From contig NZ_JAPENL010000002.1 of the NCBI RefSeq assembly GCF_026342015.1, forward strand, positions 1,059,001 through 1,123,000: a stretch of DNA of 64,000 nt, in the 5' to 3' direction. A model generated the notes under the pieces. It searched no databases. It was not told where the DNA came from and worked only from the letters and a program-made list of their open reading frames with translations. Of this stretch, positions 58,320 to 64,000 are shown piece after piece. Both the position numbers and the translations under genes were made by a program. This stretch comes from Micromonospora lupini (GTDB lineage Bacteria > Actinomycetota > Actinomycetes > Mycobacteriales > Micromonosporaceae). Numbering within the stretch: the first letter of the stretch is position 1; each line of letters opens with the position of its first letter.

Positions 58320-58404
58320 GGAGGATTCGCCTAGAGGCCTAGGGCGCACGCTTGGAAAGCGTGTTGGGTTTACACCCTCACGAGTTCGAATCTCGTATCC
58401 TCCG
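58320..58404 (+). tRNA. tRNA-Ser (GGA)
   Basis: Acceptor stem GGAGGAT pairs with ATCCTCC (58397-58403). Anticodon stem CACGC/GCGTG with loop TTGGAAA gives anticodon GGA. A long variable arm (TTGGGTTTACACCCTC) is the class II serine feature. CCA is not encoded (GCTC follows). 85 nt. Confidence 0.97.
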
Positions 58405-58426
58405 CTCTCCTGAGCAGGAAAAACGG

Positions 58427-58456
58427 CAGGGCCGGCCCCCACGGGGACCGGCCCTG
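58427..58456. terminator. Terminator after tRNA-Ser
   Basis: CAGGGCCGG (58427-58435) pairs with CCGGCCCTG (58448-58456), with CCCC/GGGG inside. AAAAA precedes and ATTCG follows. Confidence 0.8.
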
Positions 58457-58526
58457 ATTCGTCAGCCGACGCGCCTCGACCGAATATCGGTCGGCCCGGG
58501 TCCACCCCTGTGGTCTCATCGACATC

Positions 58527-59363
58527 GTGGCTGACGCGGCGTGGGAGTGGGACGAGACGTTGTTCGCGGGCACCGCACGCCACTACAGCGTGGGCCGGCT
58601 GCCCTATCCACCCGAACTTGCCGAGGCGATCCGCGCCGCGCTCGACCTCGACGGCACCGGTCGCCTCCTGGACGTCGGCTGTGGCCCCGGCTCGCTGACG
58701 CTGCTGCTCGCGCCACTGTTCGAGGCGGCGGTGGGGGTCGACCCCGACCGGGGCATGCTCGTCGAGGCGCAGCGCAGAGCCGACGCGGCACGGACCGCAA
58801 ACGTCGAGTGGCGGCACCTGCGCGCCGAGGCGCTGCCGGCCGACCTGGGTACGTTCCGGGTGGCCACGTTCGCGCAGTCGTTCCACTGGATGGATCGGCC
58901 GCTCGTGGCCCGCCGGGTCCGCGACATGCTCGCGCCGGACGGGGCCTGGGTCCACGTCAGCGCCAACACGCACCAGGGTGTGACCGGGGACGACCTGCTG
59001 CCGTACCCCCGCCCGCCCTGGCCGCAGATCAACGAGTTGGTCGCGCGCTACCTGGGGCCGGTCCGCCGGGCCGGTCAGGGATCGCTGCCCTCGGGCACTC
59101 CCAGCGGCGAGGGGGAGATCATGCTCGCGGCGGGCTTCACCGGCCCCACCCGGGTCACCGTCGAACAGGGGATGGTCGTGGAACGCTCGGTCGACGAGAC
59201 CGTCTCGGCCGTGTTCTCGCTGTCCAGTTCGGCACCGCACCTGTTCGCCGACCGCCTCGCCGCCTTCGAGGCCGACCTGCGCGAGCTGCTGACGGCGGCG
59301 GCGCGTGCGGGCCGCTTCGCCGAGCGGCGACGGGACGTGGACATCATCATCTGGCGCCCCTGA
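58527..59363 (+). CDS. Class I SAM-dependent methyltransferase
   Basis: 278 residues, GTG 58527. Motif I LLDVGCGPGSLTLLLAPLF (about 48-66), motif II region AVGVDPDRGMLVEAQ, and FAQSFHWMDRPLVARRVRDM, which is typical of methyltransferase domain 11/25 proteins of the ubiquinone/trans-aconitate group. Target unknown. No partner genes. Confidence 0.85.
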   Translation: MADAAWEWDETLFAGTARHYSVGRLPYPPELAEAIRAALDLDGTGRLLDVGCGPGSLTLLLAPLFEAAVGVDPDRGMLVEAQRRADAARTANVEWRHLRAEALPADLGTFRVATFAQSFHWMDRPLVARRVRDMLAPDGAWVHVSANTHQGVTGDDLLPYPRPPWPQINELVARYLGPVRRAGQGSLPSGTPSGEGEIMLAAGFTGPTRVTVEQGMVVERSVDETVSAVFSLSSSAPHLFADRLAAFEADLRELLTAAARAGRFAERRRDVDIIIWRP

Positions 59364-59373
59364 CGAAAGGCCC

Positions 59374-59619
59374 TCACCCCCGGGCGCGGGTCCAGGAGAG
59401 GAAGCGTTCGGTGAGCCGGGTCGGGTCGACGTCCCGGAGGTGTTCACAGGCCTCGGCCTGGAGCGTCGCCAGGTAGACGGTCAACGCCAGCCTGTCGTGC
59501 CGGTACTCCCCGAGCAGCCGCAACTTAGCCGCCGAGCAGGGCCAGGCGATGCCGCACGCCGCGCAGCGCCAGGTGGGACGGGTGGGCAGGTGGTTCCGGT
59601 TGCGGCGGCGGCGGGGCAA
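59374..59619 (-). CDS. Small Cys-containing protein, 81 aa, TTG start
   Basis: TTG 59619 is preceded at good spacing by AAGGAGG, so it is a better start than any ATG upstream. Begins LPRRRRNRNHLPTRPTWRCA and has CAACGIAWPC, a likely zinc knuckle, and a helical end (LATLQAEACEHLRDVDPTRL). Similar small proteins in Micromonosporaceae are sometimes labelled flavin reductase without evidence. It is convergent with the methyltransferase gene, 10 bp apart. Confidence 0.65.
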   Translation of the reverse strand: MPRRRRNRNHLPTRPTWRCAACGIAWPCSAAKLRLLGEYRHDRLALTVYLATLQAEACEHLRDVDPTRLTERFLSWTRARG

Positions 59620-59815
59620 TTCGGGCCTCCTTCGCGGTGGAAGGGGCCGCCCCGCCCTTCCCGCCGGGGCGACCCCTGACTGACGTCGGCCGCCGGGCTG
59701 CTGCGCCTCCACCGGCCTCGCCGTCTTCTGTGGACCACCCTGGGGCGCGTAATCGGACAAGTACACCCCGTAGCTATATGGTCTTCAGATATTCGAGACA
59801 TCCGATGGAGGAGCC

Positions 59816-60583
59816 ATGAACGACGCTCTGCGGGTGGCGCTCAACGACACCGGGCACACCACCGAATCCCTCGCCGAGACAGTCGGTGTCGACCCGAAGA
59901 CCGCGGCGCGCTGGTTGACCGAGGGGCGCATCCCGCATCCTCGGCACCGGTTCGCGGCAGCGGAAGCCCTCCACAAGGACGTGTCGGACATCTGGCCGGA
60001 CACTTCAAGACGTCGTGACCCCATCTGGTTTCGTCCGTGGCAGGAAATCGAGCGCGAGGCGGTGTCGCTGCGCTCGTACGAGTCGACGGTCCTGCCGGGG
60101 TTGCTCCAGACCGAGGCGTACGCCCGCGCGGTGCTCGGCGGCGCGGGCCTGATCCCGCGAGGCGAGATCGAGAGGCACCTCACGGTGCGGCTCAACCGCC
60201 AGGGCGTGCTCAGGCGGGACGACCCGCCCCAGTTCACGGCGGTCATCGACGAGGCGATCCTGCGCCGGCCGGTGGGCGGCCGGGCGACAATGCGCGACCA
60301 ACTGCTGGCCGTCGTCGCGGCGTGCGCGGAGCCGCACGTCCGGGTGCACGTCGTGCCCAGCACGGTCGGCGCGTACGCCGGCCTCAACGGGCCGTTCGTG
60401 ATCGCCAACAGTCACGACCACCGGGTCGCCGGCTACCTCGACAACCAGCTCCAGGGACACGTGGCTAGCGACCCGGACGACATCGCGGCCATGATGGCGG
60501 CATGGGAGAACGTGCGCGGCGAGGCGCTGTCCCACTGGCAGTCGGTCGAGCTGATGACGGAAGTGGCGGAGACATGGAGCTGA
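59816..60583 (+). CDS. XRE-type regulator with DUF5753 domain
   Basis: ATG 59816 with GGAGGAGCC before it; 255 residues. N-terminal HTH (TTESLAETVGVDPKTAARWL) is followed by a DUF5753 domain: YESTVLPGLLQTEAYARAVL, RQGVLRRDDPPQFTAVIDEA and VHVVPSTVGAYAGLNGPFVI. This family pairs with small DUF397 proteins and is linked to development and antibiotic regulation in streptomycetes. It overlaps the next gene by 10 bp. Confidence 0.9.
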   Translation: MNDALRVALNDTGHTTESLAETVGVDPKTAARWLTEGRIPHPRHRFAAAEALHKDVSDIWPDTSRRRDPIWFRPWQEIEREAVSLRSYESTVLPGLLQTEAYARAVLGGAGLIPRGEIERHLTVRLNRQGVLRRDDPPQFTAVIDEAILRRPVGGRATMRDQLLAVVAACAEPHVRVHVVPSTVGAYAGLNGPFVIANSHDHRVAGYLDNQLQGHVASDPDDIAAMMAAWENVRGEALSHWQSVELMTEVAETWS

Positions 60584-60765
60584 ACGGCGCCCGGTGGCGC
60601 AAGAGCAGCCGCAGCAGCGGCAACGGCGGCAACTGTGTCGAGGTCGCCGCCAACCTGCCCGGCGTGATCGGCATACGGGATTCCAAGGACCCGAGCGGGC
60701 CGGCGCTCACCTTCGGGCCGACGGCCTGGCGCGCGTTCGTCACCCACCTCCCCCACCGCGCCTGA
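60574..60765 (+). CDS. DUF397 protein, 63 aa
   Basis: ATG 60574, inside the end of the XRE gene. MELNGARWRKSSRSSGNGGN, CVEVAANLPGVIGIRDSKDP and WRAFVTHLPH are the DUF397 signature. DUF397 proteins act with their neighbouring XRE/DUF5753 regulator as a toxin-antitoxin-like or sensor pair. Confidence 0.93.
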   Translation: MELNGARWRKSSRSSGNGGNCVEVAANLPGVIGIRDSKDPSGPALTFGPTAWRAFVTHLPHRA

Positions 60766-60825
60766 CGCCCGCATCGCCACAGCTGGCACCGGTAGCGTGC
60801 CAGGGAACGGCGGACCCGGAACCCG

Positions 60826-60857
60826 TCGTACACACGTTCTATCCACAGGCTGTGGAC
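60826..60857 (+). promoter_or_regulatory. 32-nt motif, second copy
   Basis: TCGTACACA ... ATCCACAGGCTGTGGAC directly upstream of the ribosome site of the gene at 60871. It matches 28925-28956 at 29 of 32 positions. Confidence 0.5.
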
Positions 60858-60870
60858 GGCGGAGGGTTCG

Positions 60871-61425
60871 ATGGGTTACCAGCTCAGCGCGGTGGTCGCG
60901 GACGCGGACCTGCTCCGCGAGCAGACCGCCGAGCTGGATCACGCGGTCCTGGGCGAGCTGCGGCAGGACTTCGCGCTGCTGCCGATCACCCCGCAGTTGG
61001 TGGTGGAGCTGACCGGGTCGCTGCCGGACTACGCGACTGACGACCGCAGCGCCGCGCAGCCGTTCGGCCTGATGCTGTCGCCGGCGCTGGTCGAGCCGCT
61101 GGCACGCTGGTCGCGGTCAGGGCCGGTGGCGTACGTGGAGGCCGAGTTCGGCGGGGGCGTCGGTCACCAGGCGGCGGCGGTGTGGCTGGGCGGCGCGCCG
61201 TCCTGGGGTCCGCGCTTCGACGACGTTCTCGATGCGCCGCGCGACGAGTGGCCGATCAACGCGGCGCTGGTCCGGCTCGGCGTCGAGCGCGGGGCGTGGA
61301 TCGATCCGTTCGCCGAGGTGGGCCTGCACCTGGAGCGCAACACCGACGGGTGGCTGGCGCACGGGCGGCGGCGACTCAGCGCCGACTACTGGGACGAGCT
61401 TGTCGAACAGTGGGAAAACCGGTAA
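60871..61425 (+). CDS. Conserved hypothetical protein, 184 aa
   Basis: ATG 60871 preceded by GGCGGAGGG. Begins MGYQLSAVVADADLLREQTA. Soluble alpha/beta protein with PITPQLVVELTG, VAYVEAEFGGGVGHQAAAVW and INAALVRLGVERGAWIDPFA. No known domain, though the layout resembles small SMI1/DUF-type immunity-like proteins. No signal peptide. Confidence 0.65.
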   Translation: MGYQLSAVVADADLLREQTAELDHAVLGELRQDFALLPITPQLVVELTGSLPDYATDDRSAAQPFGLMLSPALVEPLARWSRSGPVAYVEAEFGGGVGHQAAAVWLGGAPSWGPRFDDVLDAPRDEWPINAALVRLGVERGAWIDPFAEVGLHLERNTDGWLAHGRRRLSADYWDELVEQWENR

Positions 61426-61481
61426 TCCGGCGACGGGCAGCAACCTGAGCGGCCCCATCCCGTTGGGGACTGGGGGATTCC

Positions 61482-62012
61482 ATGAAATTGCGACAATTCG
61501 CGTTTATTGCCATGCTGCTGACTGCTGCCTCGATCGCGGGCAGCGGTACGTCGCCGCCCAGCCCGATGCCGCCGAACCGGCCCGCCGGCAACGTCGAGAT
61601 CATCGACCTGAACGGCCTGCGCAACATCGAGTTCGGCGACACCGAGGCCGAGCTGACCCGTCGGGGCGCCCTGCGCACCGACCAGGACGCCTGCGGCCCG
61701 GTGCTCACCGGCCACGACACGGTCAGCCCGGTCTTCGTCGAGGACAGACTGGTGCTGCTGTGGGTCGGTGACCCGATGCGCACACCTGAGGGCATCACTG
61801 CCGGCTCGCCGATCGACGAGGTCTGGGCCCGCTACCCGTCGGTCACGCGGCTACCGGCTCCACAGGGGACGCACCGGCTCGACGGGCTGCTCGCCCGCAG
61901 CGGCGACCGCGCGTACCTCTTCCTGCACGACGGACGCACGGTCCGAAAAACCATCGCCGGGTACGCCGACTGGGCCCGCCGCCTCTTCGACGAGGGCGCC
62001 GGACCCTGCTGA
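61482..62012 (+). CDS. Secreted hypothetical protein, 176 aa
   Basis: ATG 61482. Signal peptide KLRQFAFIAMLLTAASIAGS; no lipobox Cys, so it is likely released. Mature part has NGLRNIEFGDTEAELTRRGA and DRAYLFLHDGRTVRKTIAGY with two cysteines (DQDACGPVL, AGPC), probably a disulfide. No function known. Downstream of the 184-aa gene by 56 bp. Confidence 0.7.
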   Translation: MKLRQFAFIAMLLTAASIAGSGTSPPSPMPPNRPAGNVEIIDLNGLRNIEFGDTEAELTRRGALRTDQDACGPVLTGHDTVSPVFVEDRLVLLWVGDPMRTPEGITAGSPIDEVWARYPSVTRLPAPQGTHRLDGLLARSGDRAYLFLHDGRTVRKTIAGYADWARRLFDEGAGPC

Positions 62013-62079
62013 CCCGTCCGACGCCCACCCCGCCACGTCAGGCGGCCGGTCCGCTGTGGACCGCCCGCCCGGCCCGGCG

Positions 62080-63690
62080 TCAGCCGCGCAGCGACCGCCA
62101 GAAGTCGTACGAGTGCGCCGCCGCGAAGTCAGTCCTGCCCGACCCGCCGCCACCGGCCAGGACCCGCACGTACGGTGCGTCGGCGCGCAGTCGGGGCCAC
62201 CCGGGCCGACCCGTGCGGGCGAAGTCGCTCCAGGCGCGCACCATCTCGGCGGAGAGCCGTCGCTGGGTGGGCGTGAGCGCCTCGGCGTAGTCGACGTCGA
62301 ACAGGTAGGGCAGTTCCGCGCAGTGGTACGCGCCGGTCGGGAAGGTCGGCGCCGGCCCCTCGGTGAAGAATGGCGCGTCCTCGTCGGCGAACTCGTACAC
62401 GTACGTCGGCACGTTCCGGGCGAACGCCAGCGCGGCGGTGTAGATGGGCTCCGCGTACCCCTGATCGGTCCACACGGCCCCCAACGCCTCGCTGGCGGAG
62501 CGCGTCTCGTCGCTCGGATAGCGGGCCAGCACCTCCTGGGCGTGATCGGCGAACATGGCGCGGACCTGCTCGCGGTACGTGTCGTCGGTGAGCCGGCACG
62601 ACTCGGGCTCCTGGCCCGGAGCGGGCGGCTGGACGCAGTTCATCCCGCTGCGTTCCATCCCCCACACCTGGAGCGCGGACTCGTCGCGGTTCGTCCCGGT
62701 CAGCACCGGCACCCGGTGCAACCGGCCGCGGGCCAGCGCGTCCGCGGGATCCACCGGCAGGGTACGGCCGTCGACGGCGGGGCCCAGGTCGACGCCCGCG
62801 CCGGGGTAGCCGACGGCGTCGACGAGCGTGGCGGCGTCCCGCCCCCGGAGGCAGGCGGCGAGCGTGCCGGGATCGGTGCAGCCCACCCGCCCGGCGAACT
62901 CCTGCGCGGCCTGGACCGCCTCGGCCCGGGACTGGACGGGGTTGGCGCACGAGTTGCTCTGCATGATCGCGCGGTGGAACAGGCCGGCGGAACCGGGCGC
63001 GGCCAGGTGGGCGCAGACACTTGTCGCGCCGGCCGACTGGCCGGCCACTGTGACGCTGCCCGGGTCCCCGCCGAAGGCCGCCGCGTTGCGCCGAACCCAG
63101 CGCAGCGCCGCCTGCTGGTCCTGCAACCCGTAGTTGCCGGTGGACCCGTCCGGACCGGCCAGCGCCGGATGCGCCAGGAAGCCGAGCGCACCGAGTCGGT
63201 AGTTGACCGTGACGACGATGACGTCGCCGTCGGCGGCCAGCCGCTCCCCGCCGTAGACGTCGCCCTGGCCGAACCGGAAGTCGCCGCCGTGCAGCCACAC
63301 CAGCACCGGTCGGGGCGCCCGGACGGGGGTGCGCGGCGTGGTGACATTGAGGTAGAGGCAGTCCTCGGACGCCGACGCGTCGTCCATCGGCAGCCCCTTC
63401 AGTTGGGCGCAGGCGGCACCGGGCCGGGACGCGTCGCGTACACCCGTCCACCGCGGGCCGGGTAGCGGCGGGGCCCAGCGCAGCGCGCCCAGCGGCGGGC
63501 GCGCGTACGGGATGCCCTCGAACGTCCGGTGGTCCGCAGCGACGGTCCCGCGGAGGGCGCCCTGGTCGGTTCGCACCACGGCCGCGGCCGGACGGTCGGC
63601 CGCCACGGCCGGGCCGACGGCCGTCGCCGCCGCGAGGAGCGCGGCCGCGCCGATCGCGACAACCCATCGGCGGTACGGGATGCATGTCAT
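62080..63690 (-). CDS. Secreted type-B carboxylesterase
   Basis: Start ATG 63690 (or ATG 63699), 536 residues. Signal peptide VVAIGAAALLAAATAVGPAVA. Oxyanion LHGGDFRFG, nucleophile Ser 219 in GQSAGATS, acid Glu in TNRDESAL and a His in YHCAELPYLFDVDY. SEDCLYLNVTTP is the second family signature. It hydrolyses esters outside the cell; the substrate is unknown. TetR-like and other operator repeats lie between it and the divergent GntR gene. Confidence 0.93.
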   Translation of the reverse strand: MTCIPYRRWVVAIGAAALLAAATAVGPAVAADRPAAAVVRTDQGALRGTVAADHRTFEGIPYARPPLGALRWAPPLPGPRWTGVRDASRPGAACAQLKGLPMDDASASEDCLYLNVTTPRTPVRAPRPVLVWLHGGDFRFGQGDVYGGERLAADGDVIVVTVNYRLGALGFLAHPALAGPDGSTGNYGLQDQQAALRWVRRNAAAFGGDPGSVTVAGQSAGATSVCAHLAAPGSAGLFHRAIMQSNSCANPVQSRAEAVQAAQEFAGRVGCTDPGTLAACLRGRDAATLVDAVGYPGAGVDLGPAVDGRTLPVDPADALARGRLHRVPVLTGTNRDESALQVWGMERSGMNCVQPPAPGQEPESCRLTDDTYREQVRAMFADHAQEVLARYPSDETRSASEALGAVWTDQGYAEPIYTAALAFARNVPTYVYEFADEDAPFFTEGPAPTFPTGAYHCAELPYLFDVDYAEALTPTQRRLSAEMVRAWSDFARTGRPGWPRLRADAPYVRVLAGGGGSGRTDFAAAHSYDFWRSLRG

Positions 63691-63713
63691 GACAGTCCCC
63701 ATTCGTGAAATCA

Positions 63714-63732
63714 TGTACGGCGTACACGCCGT
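63714..63732. promoter_or_regulatory. Overlapping palindromes upstream of the carboxylesterase
   Basis: TGTAC-GGC-GTACA (63714-63726) overlaps ACGGCGT-AC-ACGCCGT (63717-63732). The first is like many actinobacterial TetR operators. It lies 24 bp from the esterase start, where it could block its promoter or leader. Confidence 0.5.
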
Positions 63733-63771
63733 GTGGGGAGCATGTCGGCTCGGGCACCGGGTGGCCAGATA

Positions 63772-63844
63772 GCTCTAGTGCACCCGTGGACAGCCGCCAG
63801 GACGGGTCGGCGGGACGACTCCCAGTGCTCTAGTGCGCTAGGGT
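63772..63844. promoter_or_regulatory. Direct repeats and palindrome at the GntR gene promoter
   Basis: GCTCTAGTGC occurs at 63772-63781 and 63827-63836. The second extends into CTAG-TGCG-CTAG (63830-63841), which overlaps a probable -10 (TAGGGT, 63839-63844). Spaced 55 bp (about five helix turns), so looping or cooperative binding by the GntR product is possible. Confidence 0.45.
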
Positions 63845-63872
63845 CGGGTTCCGGCCGACGGGAAGGGCGACG

Positions 63873-64000
63873 GTGACGGGGATCGACGAGTCCACACCCC
63901 CGTACCTGCGCATCGTCGCGGAGCTGCGGCGGCGCGTCGCGTCGGGTGAGCTGGGCCCCGGCGACCGGGTGCCGTCCACCCGCCAGATCGTCCGGGAGTG
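63873..64000 (+). CDS. GntR-family regulator (partial, cut by window end)
   Basis: GTG 63873 opens a frame reading VTGIDESTPPYLRIVAELRR, RVASGELGPGDRVPS and TRQIVRE, the start of a GntR winged helix. It continues beyond the window. Divergent from the carboxylesterase, which it may control. Confidence 0.85.
   Translation, partial: MTGIDESTPPYLRIVAELRRRVASGELGPGDRVPSTRQIVRE

Overview
The window is very GC-rich, with strong G/C third-position bias, frequent GTG starts, translationally coupled gene pairs and actinobacterial marker genes: a WhiB protein, DUF5753/DUF397 pairs, ArsA/Get3-like ATPases, a PASTA-type penicillin-binding protein and a leuA leader peptide. Gene content and order point to a Micromonosporaceae chromosome, most likely Micromonospora. 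This is an inference from composition and family knowledge; no database search was run. No prophage, insertion sequence, CRISPR array or biosynthetic cluster was seen.

Layout. 1-6.3 kb: the end of an unidentified gene, a collapsed PadR-regulator/membrane-protein remnant, a conserved hypothetical, a GlnH-like binding lipoprotein coupled to a membrane protein, and a transmembrane Ser/Thr kinase. 6.5-12.4 kb: a large adenylate cyclase-AAA-TPR protein coupled to a metallo-beta-lactamase hydrolase, then RidA and a DUF4177 micro-protein. 12.6-20.4 kb: a conserved actinobacterial envelope/redox neighbourhood (two ArsA-like ATPases, WblA/WhiB4, PonA2-like PBP, YqeY, metallophosphoesterase) with the same order as Mycobacterium Rv3679-Rv3683. 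20.6-28.9 kb: tRNA-Pro, a secreted beta-sandwich protein, an MFS permease, a secreted 5'-nucleotidase, a hydrolase remnant, a GGCT-like protein and a calcineurin-type phosphodiesterase. 29-39 kb: a GAF-GAF-GGDEF diguanylate cyclase, asd-lysC, an ArsR-like regulator divergent from an MFS exporter, and leuA with a leader peptide and attenuator hairpin. 39-48 kb: a DHA2 exporter, a secreted DUF1524 nuclease with a coupled small partner, and an oppABCDF peptide transporter. 48-58 kb: a 1328-residue transglycosylase-like/golvesin-like/SGNH fusion, recR-ybaB, a repeat-expanded dnaX and the SRP RNA gene ffs. 58-64 kb: tRNA-Ser, a methyltransferase, an XRE-DUF397 pair, small hypotheticals, a secreted carboxylesterase and a truncated GntR regulator.

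The genes are mainly housekeeping (aspartate-family and leucine biosynthesis, DNA replication/repair, cell wall, protein targeting) mixed with signalling and secreted proteins. The least explained signals are non-coding: a family of long intergenic inverted repeats that always carry GATC near the outer end of the arm (six clear members and a mini-version), a 32-nt motif shared by two unrelated promoters 32 kb apart, and a 25-bp divergent intergene with overlapping -10 boxes. Most other regulatory sites (leuA attenuator, operators, terminators) fit known classes but are called here from sequence alone.
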